Source: Actinomycetota bacterium (GTDB taxonomy: Bacteria > Actinomycetota > Thermoleophilia > Gaiellales > Gaiellaceae). From it: 6,894 bases of DNA. Below the pieces are notes generated by a model that was given only the letters and a program-made list of their open reading frames with translations, was not told the DNA's origin and did no database searches. The position numbers were made by a program, and so were the translations under genes. Location of the stretch: contig JACCVK010000249.1 in assembly GCA_013698195.1 (NCBI GenBank), positions 1 to 6,894 on the forward strand, in the 5' to 3' direction. Positions 1 to 5,170 of this stretch are shown here, in pieces; within the stretch, counting starts at the first letter, position 1, and every line of letters begins with the position of its first letter.

Positions 1-1353
1 ACCCGCTACAACCCGACCTCGACGACGGACACCTGGACGGACGTCACCACGCGCGTCCGGGGAGCGCTCGAGACCTCCCGCGGGAAGGAGGGCGAGGCCG
101 AGCACGCGGAGACCGGGTCGATGATCCTGACGCTCACGAACGACGACCGGGCGTTGGAGCCCGAGTACGCCGCCTCGCCCTACTACCCAGGGGTCGCGTC
201 CAACCGGAAGATCCAGATCCGAGCGTTCCACGACGGCGTCTGGAAACCGCTCTGGCGCGGCTACGTAGAGCAGTGGCCGCAGACGTGGGGGCTCCGTCGC
301 TCCGCGGTCACGTTGTCGTGCGTCGGAAACTTCATCCGCTTCAGTCACGCCGAGGAGGTCTCGGGTGACTTCCCGACCGAGTTGACCGGCGCGAGGGTCG
401 ACCGCGTCCTCGACGCCGCCGCGGTTCCCTCGACCGAGAGGCTCCTCGATGAGGGAAAGCTCGCGCTCGTCGCTCACCGGGTCGAGCGATCAGGCACGCG
501 AGGCTACGCCGACCAAGCCGTCGACTCCGAGTTCGGGATCCTCTTCGAGGACGCCTACGGCCGGATCGCCTTTCACGATCGCGACCACCGTGTCACCGAC
601 GAGCGGTCGGTCGTACCGCGGTTCGTCCTCGGCGATGGCGGTCCCTCCTCGGGCGAGCTTCCCCTCGTCTTCGCCGATCCGACCTACGACCCCGACCGCG
701 TCGTCAACGACGTCCGGGTCGAGTGGCCGGGAGGCGTGACCCAGGTCGCCGTCGACGGAGCCTCCGTCCGGAGCTACGGCCAGAAGTCGATCACCGTCCA
801 GACGCTTCTCGGCTCCGAGCTGTCGGCCGCTCGTCTCGCGAAGACGATCCTCGATCTCGCTCACGAGCCGCGCTGGCGCTTCCCGCAGGTCTCGATCCGC
901 CCGACCCGGCTCGAGGAGCTTTGGTTCGTCGCCCTCGACTCCGAGATCTCCGATCGTCACGTCATCCGTCGCCGTCCTCCCGGCGGCGGTGCTCTCCTCC
1001 AGATGCCCGTGTTCGTCGAGGCCGTCCGGCACTCGATCGAGATGGGCTCGGAGGGGCACATCACCGACTGGCTGACGACCTTCGCCTACTCGACGGTCGG
1101 GCGAGCGTTGCCGGTCGCGCTCATTCCCTTCACGACCGTCTCCGTCGCCTTCGGGACGATGGGCAGGACGCTTCCGCCGACCGCTGGAGCGACCGCCTCC
1201 CGTCTCGCGCCGTTCATAAAGACGAGCCGCCCGAAGCCGAACGCCGCCGTCGCGACCGCCTCGCGTCCGGCTCCGCTCGTCCTCGTCGGAATCCCGATCC
1301 CCGTCCGCGTCGCGACCGCAGCTCGCGTCGCCCCGGTCGTCACAATCTCCTGA
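1..1353 (+). CDS. Phage minor tail protein (tail tip/baseplate type), 5' end cut by the window
   Basis: The frame is open from base 1 to the TGA at 1351-1353, giving 450 visible residues. The ATG at 121 is internal, because the 40 codons before it read as the same domain (motif TWTDVTTRVRG). Residues 12-90 carry the pattern typical of siphophage minor tail proteins: W-T-D-V-T, then L-T-N-D-D-R-A-L-E-P, S-P-Y-Y-P-G-V and a Gly-Tyr-Val-Glu-x-Trp turn. A later segment (about residues 175-195) has the F-E-D-A-Y-G-R-I-A-F motif that usually closes the second domain. Residues 364-450 change to a low-complexity Ala/Thr/Arg/Pro repeat ending in V-V-T-I-S. The family role, known from other phages, is a structural part of the tail tip. 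The neighbouring tail gene starts on the last base of this stop codon. The assignment to a tail protein is firm; its exact place in the tip is inferred. Confidence 0.8.
   Translation, partial: TRYNPTSTTDTWTDVTTRVRGALETSRGKEGEAEHAETGSMILTLTNDDRALEPEYAASPYYPGVASNRKIQIRAFHDGVWKPLWRGYVEQWPQTWGLRRSAVTLSCVGNFIRFSHAEEVSGDFPTELTGARVDRVLDAAAVPSTERLLDEGKLALVAHRVERSGTRGYADQAVDSEFGILFEDAYGRIAFHDRDHRVTDERSVVPRFVLGDGGPSSGELPLVFADPTYDPDRVVNDVRVEWPGGVTQVAVDGASVRSYGQKSITVQTLLGSELSAARLAKTILDLAHEPRWRFPQVSIRPTRLEELWFVALDSEISDRHVIRRRPPGGGALLQMPVFVEAVRHSIEMGSEGHITDWLTTFAYSTVGRALPVALIPFTTVSVAFGTMGRTLPPTAGATASRLAPFIKTSRPKPNAAVATASRPAPLVLVGIPIPVRVATAARVAPVVTIS
1090..1350 (+). repeat. C-terminal ~20-residue repeat array of the first tail protein
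   Basis: Visible residues 364-450 contain five copies of a degenerate unit built on [AST]-T-[AVM]-[SGA]-R-x-[AL]-P. The arginines lie at 368, 389, 401, 422 and 442, so the spacing is 21, 12, 21 and 20 residues. At DNA level the last three copies begin with GCGACCGC at 1189, 1252 and 1312, steps of 63 and 60 bases. Between cores the sequence is short hydrophobic stretches with prolines. This could be a linker, a fibrous stalk or a small beta-repeat; the fold is not readable. Confidence 0.75.
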
Positions 1354-1745
1354 TGGGAATCGCGAGCGCCCGAGCCCCCGTACCCTTGATCCAGAAGATC
1401 TCGTTCCCGGCGATCGCCCCTCCGGCGGCACTCGCGATCGCCACGAGATATGCGACGACCCGGAACGAGAAGACGATCGCCGTCCCGGTCGCGAGCGCGA
1501 GTGCCGCGAGAGGGAACATCGCCTTCTCGCAGCGGACGATTTACCCGATCGCTGCCGCCGGGAGCGCGACCGGCGGTCGTCCCGTCCTCTCGCAGGCGAC
1601 GCCGCTCGTCCTCCCCGCGACCGCGACCGCCTCCCGGCCCGCCCCCGTCCCGCTCGTCCGCGTCATCGGCGTCCCGACGCTCGCCACCGCCTCGCGGACT
1701 CCCCCGAAGCGGATGGAGATCGTCGCGGCTCCCGCGATCGCCTCC
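1353..1745 (+). repeat. N-terminal repeat region of the second tail protein, related to the end of the first
   Basis: Residues 1-131 are about six loose units of 19-24 residues. The two best conserved start with A-T-A-S-R at residues 91 and 111 (bases 1623 and 1683, 60 apart). Earlier units, such as I-A-S-A-R-A-P near residue 3, are more divergent. Composition and core match the C-terminal repeats of the gene before, so the array effectively runs across the gene boundary. Confidence 0.65.
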
Positions 1746-2399
1746 GACTTCGGACTCCGGACGATCTTCGCCGGGCCGGACGAGTCGCCGCTCTCCGACG
1801 GAGGGGTCTGGACCGCGCTCGCGTCGGACCACGTACAGCTCGCCCGCATCGGGTCGGCCCTGAAGCGAACCGGCGCGGGCACCGGCCGCTCCTCGCGGCT
1901 TTACAACACGTCCTACTCCGACGTCGAGGCGGGCGTCCTCCTGGCTTCCAACTTCCCGTCGAGCGGCTCGATCGGTGTCCTCGCTCGCGTCCAGGGCGAG
2001 GGCGGCGTGAACATCTACGACGGGTATCTGGCGTACATTGACGCCACGACTGTCAAGCTCTACCGCACCACCAACTCTGCGGACACCTTTCTCGGCTCCT
2101 CGGGGACGATCGCGTTCACCGCGCTGGGAACCTGGCTTAAGATCGTCTGTCGCGGCACGAGGATCGAAGCCTGGTACAAACCTCCGGGTGGAGTCTGGAC
2201 GCTCGCGGCGGGAGTCACAGACGCGACCTACGCCTCGGGGAAGATCGGCGTCATCTTCTTCAACCCGACGTCGTCGCTCCCCGAGGTCAAGGGCTTCTTC
2301 GCGCAGGCGCTCTCCGAGCCGGTCGTCCGGATCGACGTCCCGACCCCGGCGCGCCTCGCGACCGCCGCCCGGACTCCTCCGGCCGTCGTCATCTCCTGA
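1353..2399 (+). CDS. Tail protein with repeat-rich N-terminus and concanavalin/LamG-like jelly-roll domain
   Basis: This encodes 348 residues. The ATG at 1353 overlaps the upstream TGA by one base (TGATG) and has no Shine-Dalgarno sequence, so translation is probably coupled to the preceding tail gene; longer readings into that gene are shadow sequence. Residues 1-131 are an Ala/Thr/Pro/Arg repeat like the tail of the neighbour, clearest as A-T-A-S-R at 91-95 and 111-115. Residues about 139-320 look like a concanavalin A-like sandwich: a start with S-P-L-S-D-G-G-V-W (145-153), alternating beta strands, and near the end the pattern T-W-L-K-I-V-C-R-G, W-Y-K-P-P and D-A-T-Y-A-S-G-K-I-G-V (290-300). 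Such domains in phage tails often bind sugars or cap tail fibres; that role is inferred. The protein ends with another repeat core, A-T-A-A-R-T-P-P, and V-V-I-S. Confidence 0.72.
   Translation: MGIASARAPVPLIQKISFPAIAPPAALAIATRYATTRNEKTIAVPVASASAARGNIAFSQRTIYPIAAAGSATGGRPVLSQATPLVLPATATASRPAPVPLVRVIGVPTLATASRTPPKRMEIVAAPAIASDFGLRTIFAGPDESPLSDGGVWTALASDHVQLARIGSALKRTGAGTGRSSRLYNTSYSDVEAGVLLASNFPSSGSIGVLARVQGEGGVNIYDGYLAYIDATTVKLYRTTNSADTFLGSSGTIAFTALGTWLKIVCRGTRIEAWYKPPGGVWTLAAGVTDATYASGKIGVIFFNPTSSLPEVKGFFAQALSEPVVRIDVPTPARLATAARTPPAVVIS
2358..2396 (+). repeat. Single terminal copy of the tail repeat
   Basis: The last 13 residues of the second tail protein (A-T-A-A-R-T-P-P-A-V-V-I-S) match the last 13 of the first tail protein (A-T-A-A-R-V-A-P-V-V-T-I-S) at 10 positions. 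Both genes end in ATCTCCTGAT. This copy is separated from the N-terminal array by the whole jelly-roll domain. Confidence 0.7.
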
Positions 2400-2408
2400 T
2401 CCGATACT

Positions 2409-2413
2409 AGGAG
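2409..2413 (+). promoter_or_regulatory. Ribosome binding site (AGGAG) for the TTG-started 71-residue protein
   Basis: AGGAG lies 11 bases before the TTG at 2425. An in-frame TGA at 2419-2421 excludes any longer start, so this site supports the unusual TTG. The nearby GTG at 2418 opens a different frame whose product does not look like a real protein. Confidence 0.55.
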
Positions 2414-2424
2414 CAGAGTGATCT

Positions 2425-2640
2425 TTGAGCACACCGAATCCCAACGGGCGAAAGCTCTGGCTCCCGCAAGCGAAGGAAGTTCTGGCCTTCCTCTTGGGAT
2501 GCTTCGTGCTGATCTACGAGACGGTGTACGCGCCCAAGGTCGAGGTCATCCTCGTCGTCGCAGCCGTGGCGATGATGGGCGTTCTCGGCTCTGGCGTGGC
2601 TCAGCGGGCACTCAAGCGGATCATCGAGGAGGAGAAATGA
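2425..2640 (+). CDS. Small two-helix membrane protein, holin candidate
   Basis: This encodes 71 residues from a TTG start, the first possible start after an in-frame TGA at 2419. Two hydrophobic segments are visible, about residues 17-35 (V-L-A-F-L-L-G-C-F-V-L-I-Y) and 40-58 (V-I-L-V-V-A-A-V-A-M-M-G-V-L-G). They are joined by a short turn (A-P-K) and followed by a charged tail with K-R-I-I-E-E-E-K. Size, hairpin topology and charged C-terminus fit a class II-like holin or a similar small phage membrane protein. It opens the lysis cassette: its stop overlaps the next start by four bases (ATGA), and the endolysin lies 660 bases downstream. I recognise no named family, so 'holin' is an inference from topology and context. 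Confidence 0.65.
   Translation: MSTPNPNGRKLWLPQAKEVLAFLLGCFVLIYETVYAPKVEVILVVAAVAMMGVLGSGVAQRALKRIIEEEK
2627..2632 (+). promoter_or_regulatory. Ribosome binding site (AGGAGG) inside the end of the 71-residue gene
   Basis: A perfect AGGAGG lies in the Glu-Glu-Glu codons at the end of the upstream gene, four bases before the ATG at 2637. It supports independent or coupled initiation of the 38-residue gene, although the spacing is short. Confidence 0.6.
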
Positions 2641-2753
2641 GACTCCGTGAGCATCCCCGCGTGTGCTGGCTGGTCGAGCACATGGTGCTCCTCTACATCG
2701 CTCTGGTCGTGACCGCGATCTTGCCACTCCTTGTCTTGGAGATGTCTCGATGA
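2637..2753 (+). CDS. 38-residue single-pass membrane protein
   Basis: The ATG at 2637 overlaps the preceding TGA (ATGA) and follows a strong AGGAGG. The product begins with a positively charged, histidine-containing segment (M-R-L-R-E-H-P-R) and then has one hydrophobic helix at about residues 16-34 (V-L-L-Y-I-A-L-V-V-T-A-I-L-P-L-L-V-L). It ends in E-M-S-R. The stop overlaps the next gene by another ATGA. A signal-like basic N-terminus plus one helix in a lysis cassette suggests an accessory lysis protein, such as a pinholin, antiholin or holin partner. No family is recognised, and the role is inferred only from position and topology. Its reality rests on the ribosome binding site, the double overlap and the clean membrane helix. 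Confidence 0.6.
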   Translation: MRLREHPRVCWLVEHMVLLYIALVVTAILPLLVLEMSR

Positions 2754-3304
2754 ACGACGAGGCCGCACGCCGCAAGGCAGAGGAAGGACGTGTCGAGGCC
2801 GAAGATGAGCGCGTGGCGCACGAAGAGGATCGGCGCGTCGCCGAGGGTGGAAACGAGCACGCCCAAGAGCAGGGTCGCGTCGAGGCCGAAGAACGCCGAG
2901 AGGTTTCGGAGTCGGATCGAGTCCTCGCCGAGGAGAAGCGTGGCTCGCTCAGAGCTTTCTACACCAAGCTCGCGACGTTCGTCGCTCTCCCGATTGCGTT
3001 CGTTGCGCTCATGCCTGCTCTGGTCGGCCTCTACCTGAACAACCGGCGAGCAGATGAGAACCGTGAGCTGATCGAGCAGGTGGTGGACGCTAGAGCCGAC
3101 ATCGTGACTGGGTTCAAGCGAGCGGATCTTGCGCTCTGTCGCTCGGCGAACGAGCAGGGTGACATCCTTGCCGACCTGATTCGCGGCGTTGAGAAAGAGG
3201 CCACGGATATCAGTGAAGAGTCGCGACGCCAATTCCAGTTGGCGCTCGTACGCCTCGCTCCGAGGGACTGCTCAAAGCTGCCGAACCAGAAGCGAAACCC
3301 ATGA
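2750..3304 (+). CDS. Coiled-coil protein with one membrane helix, lysis-cassette unknown
   Basis: This encodes 184 residues from the ATG at 2750, which overlaps the upstream stop by four bases; GGAG at 2738-2741 is well placed. Residues 7-69 are nine uninterrupted seven-residue units rich in Arg, Glu and Ala, for example R-V-E-A-E-D-E, R-V-A-H-E-E-D, R-R-V-A-E-G-G and G-R-V-E-A-E-E. They predict a highly charged long helix or coiled coil. Residues about 75-96 (A-T-F-V-A-L-P-I-A-F-V-A-L-M-P) form one membrane helix. The remaining 88 residues are another charged, probably helical segment with two cysteines. There is no signal peptide, so orientation is unclear. The endolysin starts on its stop codon. 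Similar Arg/Glu/Ala heptads occur in phage tail proteins, but a membrane helix in the middle fits a lysis accessory better. No function is assigned. Confidence 0.75.
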   Translation: MNDEAARRKAEEGRVEAEDERVAHEEDRRVAEGGNEHAQEQGRVEAEERREVSESDRVLAEEKRGSLRAFYTKLATFVALPIAFVALMPALVGLYLNNRRADENRELIEQVVDARADIVTGFKRADLALCRSANEQGDILADLIRGVEKEATDISEESRRQFQLALVRLAPRDCSKLPNQKRNP

Positions 3305-4155
3305 TCTACGACTCCCTCCTCGACGTCCCGCTCGACGAGCCCGGCGACGACGGCGACGACCGCCTCGTCCCCGGAGTCGAGGGCGTCTCTCACGAGCCCG
3401 ATCCAGGGCCGCGCTTCCTCCTCTCCCTCGTCGGCGAGCCTGACCTCGTCGTGCCCTTCCGCGGTCCGTTGCAGATCCGCTCGCGCGGTCCGGCGGTGAA
3501 GGCGATGAAGCGCGCTCTCTCCCGAGCGGGCTACGTCAAGTGGCACCGCTTCGACGGTGTGTTCTACAAGGGCACTCGAGAGGCGCTGATGGAGTTTCAG
3601 CGCGATGCGCCCGGAGTCTCGGTGGATGGGGTGTACGGGCCGCTAACGCATCGGAAGCTCGCGCGCTTCTACGATGCCTACGCGATCGAGTACCTCCTCG
3701 GCGAGACCGTCTCCCCGGAGCAGAAGAAGCGAAACGCCTTCCTCGCGCAACTCATGTACGTCTACAACCGGCGCTGGCAGGTTGCGTACTCGCAGACGCG
3801 CCCCTTCGACCTTCGACGACCTCCCTCCGCGCTCGACTGCTCCGCCTCGGGGGAGTGGGCGGCGAAGTGGGCGGGGATCCCGTCTCCGTCGGGCTACTCC
3901 GGCTACGGCTACGGGAACACCGACACTCAGATCGCTCGCCTCCGCAGCCTCGGGCGCGAGCGCGACTCGATCCGGGATGCCGAGATCGGAGACCCGAAGT
4001 TCTACGGCCGTGGCGGCGACCCGAGCCACGTCGCCTACTACATCGGGCACAAGGAGGGGGTCGCCCGAGTGTGGAGCTTCGGCTCCTACCCGGCGAAGAT
4101 CCTCGACGCCTCGTACCGACACGACTCGATCGGCGTCTACGCGCTCCTCGCCTGA
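3301..4155 (+). CDS. Endolysin: peptidoglycan-binding domain plus NlpC/P60-type peptidase
   Basis: This encodes 284 residues from the ATG at 3301 (ATGA overlap; weak ribosome site, so probably coupled). After an acidic linker, residues about 56-122 form a peptidoglycan-binding domain: R-G-P-A-V-K-A-M-K-R-A-L, then F-D-G-V-F, A-L-M-E-F-Q-R and V-D-G-V-Y-G-P-L-T. Residues about 145-284 look like the NlpC/P60-type domain of actinophage endolysins: the nucleophile context L-D-C-S-A-S (Cys180), Gly/Tyr-rich S-G-Y-G-Y-G, G-D-P-K-F-Y-G (230-236) and the histidine motif S-H-V-A-Y-Y-I-G (His243). The family cleaves peptide bonds of peptidoglycan and would act on the wall after holin-dependent release, as no signal peptide is seen. 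Relatives often have S-H-G-S-E near the third catalytic position; here it reads W-S-F-G-S-Y. Two tandem TGA codons end the gene. Confidence 0.85.
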   Translation: MIYDSLLDVPLDEPGDDGDDRLVPGVEGVSHEPDPGPRFLLSLVGEPDLVVPFRGPLQIRSRGPAVKAMKRALSRAGYVKWHRFDGVFYKGTREALMEFQRDAPGVSVDGVYGPLTHRKLARFYDAYAIEYLLGETVSPEQKKRNAFLAQLMYVYNRRWQVAYSQTRPFDLRRPPSALDCSASGEWAAKWAGIPSPSGYSGYGYGNTDTQIARLRSLGRERDSIRDAEIGDPKFYGRGGDPSHVAYYIGHKEGVARVWSFGSYPAKILDASYRHDSIGVYALLA

Positions 4156-4308
4156 TGACGGCTCTCCACTCTGGATCCCCGGCGAGGCGGAGCATCTCCC
4201 CGAGCTGTCGCGCCGACGGCGAGTCGCCTGGGGGCGGGTCGTCTCCACCTTCATCCGCGCCGTAACTCCATGACAACTACGTCCGACTGAGAGAGGAGAC
4301 TTCCGCCC
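4156..4308 (+). other. Gap between endolysin and DUF1508 gene, no convincing gene
   Basis: An ATG at 4155, overlapping the endolysin stop, opens a 36-codon frame to 4265 that is mostly Ser, Pro, Gly and Arg and does not look real. The +1 frame runs to a TGA at 4271-4273 with more protein-like content (L-W-I-P-G-E-A-E-H-L-P-E-L, then V-A-W-G-R-V-V-S-T-F-I-R-A) but has no ATG, GTG or TTG of its own. No terminator-like hairpin is evident. The ribosome site of the next gene lies at 4294-4298. Confidence 0.4.
4294..4298 (+). promoter_or_regulatory. Ribosome binding site (AGGAG) fixing the GTG start at 4309
   Basis: AGGAG within GAGAGGAGA lies 10 bases before the GTG at 4309. No other nearby start gives the full DUF1508 domain. 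Confidence 0.6.
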
Positions 4309-4491
4309 GTGGATCGGCTGCTCACCTACGAAGACGCTTCCGACGAGTTCCGCTGGAAGAAGGTCGCGCGCAACGGCGACCTGATCGCCGAGAGCGGCGA
4401 GTCCTACACGCGCAAGGAAGACGCCGAGCGCGCCGCACTCCGGTCGAACCCGGAGTTTCAATCCGTCGAGTACGAGGAGGCAGAAGAGTGA
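4309..4491 (+). CDS. DUF1508 (YegP-like) family protein
   Basis: This encodes 60 residues from GTG, supported by AGGAG ten bases upstream. The core matches the DUF1508 pattern: Y-E-D-A-S-D-E-F-R-W, then A-R-N-G-D-L-I-A-E-S-G-E-S-Y and T-R-K-E-D-A-E-R-A. This is the beta-beta-beta-alpha unit in which a Trp precedes the A-x-N-G turn and a Ser-Gly-Glu loop follows. Family members are small one- or two-repeat proteins without a firmly established biochemical role; this one has a single repeat and an acidic tail (E-Y-E-E-A-E-E). Its stop overlaps the GTG of the holin-like gene (GTGA), and a strong ribosome site for that gene lies in its last codons. Family membership is fairly sure from the motif; its role in a phage late region is unknown. 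Confidence 0.75.
   Translation: MDRLLTYEDASDEFRWKKVARNGDLIAESGESYTRKEDAERAALRSNPEFQSVEYEEAEE
4475..4480 (+). promoter_or_regulatory. Ribosome binding site (AGGAGG) for the holin-like gene
   Basis: A perfect AGGAGG lies in the end of the DUF1508 gene, seven bases before the GTG at 4488. It decides the start of the membrane protein and suggests it can be translated well in its own right. Confidence 0.65.
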
Positions 4492-4889
4492 GACGAAGAC
4501 TGGGATTCCTGTTCATCGCGATCGGCACCGCGCTCATCTTCACGGGGGTTGCCTGGGGGCAGACCGGGGATGCGATCCCCGACGCCGAGAACATCGCCGC
4601 CTGGTCGGCGATCACCGGGGTCATGCTCCCCTGGGCCGCGGCGTTCCTGCTTCAGGCGTCGTGGTCGTCTCAGCTCAAGGCGGTCGCCGTCGCCGCTCTC
4701 TGCGCGGCTGACGCCGTCGTGGTCACCGGCTTCACGCACGGCTGGCACTTCGACCAGCATCTCCTGATCTCTGCCGCCGGGATCTTCGCGCTTGCGCGGA
4801 CGTCCTACGCCGGTCTCTACGTTCACATCGGCGGTGATGGTGAGGGCGCTCCCGCGATCAAGAAGTTCGAGGCTGCGACCTCCCTCTAG
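4488..4889 (+). CDS. Holin-like membrane protein with four hydrophobic segments
   Basis: This encodes 133 residues from GTG, overlapping the upstream TGA by four bases. Residues 1-4 are basic (M-R-R-R) and 5-23 form a signal-like or anchor helix. Further hydrophobic segments lie at about 38-56 (W-S-A-I-T-G-V-M-L-P-W-A-A-A-F-L-L), 63-81 and 91-110. The layout W-x-A-I-T-G-x-x-L-P, then S-W-S-S-Q-L-K-A-V, then a last helix followed by Y-A-G-L-Y and a soluble tail ending A-I-K-K-F-E-A-A-T-S, resembles holins that sit beside endolysins in actinophages. That likeness is recalled from the family, not computed. The first helix could instead be a cleavable signal peptide (possible site near residue 24). 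If it is a holin, it would make the membrane lesion that releases or activates the endolysin. Confidence 0.7.
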   Translation: MRRRLGFLFIAIGTALIFTGVAWGQTGDAIPDAENIAAWSAITGVMLPWAAAFLLQASWSSQLKAVAVAALCAADAVVVTGFTHGWHFDQHLLISAAGIFALARTSYAGLYVHIGGDGEGAPAIKKFEAATSL

Positions 4890-4917
4890 AGACGAGTACG
4901 CTGGTGGTTCTCCAACG

Positions 4918-4923
4918 AAAGGA
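4918..4923 (+). promoter_or_regulatory. Ribosome binding site (AAAGGA) for the 78-residue protein
   Basis: AAAGGA lies six bases before the ATG at 4930. It selects this start over the longer reading from 4792, which would run through the end of the holin-like gene. Confidence 0.55.
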
Positions 4924-4929
4924 AACCGT

Positions 4930-5166
4930 ATGGCCGTAAGAGCCAACACCGAACGTAAGGGCGTCTCGATTCTCTGGGACGAGACCGGCGACCAGGAAGT
5001 CACCGTCTTCGCGACGGGCGAGGGCGGAGACGTCCATAACAAGCTCCCGCAGAAGAATAATGGCGAGTCGGGCCTGTTCTACCCGGCCGACTTCTCCGGA
5101 TCGAGCCACATCGAGATCCGGGACGGCGACGGCAATGTGATCGACGAGGGCGACATCTCCGTCTGA
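4930..5166 (+). CDS. 78-residue acidic, probably beta-rich protein of unknown function
   Basis: The ATG at 4930 has AAAGGA six bases upstream and follows a 40-base gap after the holin-like gene. The product is acidic and rich in Gly, Asp, Glu and alternating hydrophobic residues, suggesting short beta strands: G-V-S-I-L-W-D, E-V-T-V-F-A-T-G, F-Y-P-A-D-F-S-G-S-S-H-I-E-I and a closing D-G-D-G-N-V-I-D-E-G-D turn. There is no membrane helix, no signal peptide and no cysteine. The F-P-A-D-F-[ST]-G-[ST] followed by a beta hairpin recalls small Ig-like or decoration-type phage proteins, but I do not recognise a family. The next gene begins four bases after its stop, so the two are probably co-transcribed. 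Confidence 0.65.
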   Translation: MAVRANTERKGVSILWDETGDQEVTVFATGEGGDVHNKLPQKNNGESGLFYPADFSGSSHIEIRDGDGNVIDEGDISV

Positions 5167-5170
5167 AAAC

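Noticed and set aside
723..1352. Extension of the second tail gene upstream to 723
   Set aside because: The extra residues are almost all Arg, Ser, Ala and Asp and lie in another frame of the clear minor tail protein. The ATG at 1353 is the natural start.
490..2444. Long minus-strand open frames opposite the two tail genes (490-1431 and 1086-2444)
   Set aside because: They are Arg/Gly/Asp-rich shadow frames typical of GC-rich coding DNA. The plus-strand readings carry recognisable tail domains.
2407..3232. Minus-strand frames and the plus-strand frame 2418-2753 over the lysis cassette
   Set aside because: They conflict with nested plus-strand genes that have ribosome sites and membrane helices. 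The last 38 codons of 2418-2753 are the real small gene at 2637.
4155..4265. 36-codon frame starting on the endolysin stop
   Set aside because: It has the same TGATG junction as the tail genes, but the product is low-complexity Ser/Pro/Gly/Arg with no ribosome site.
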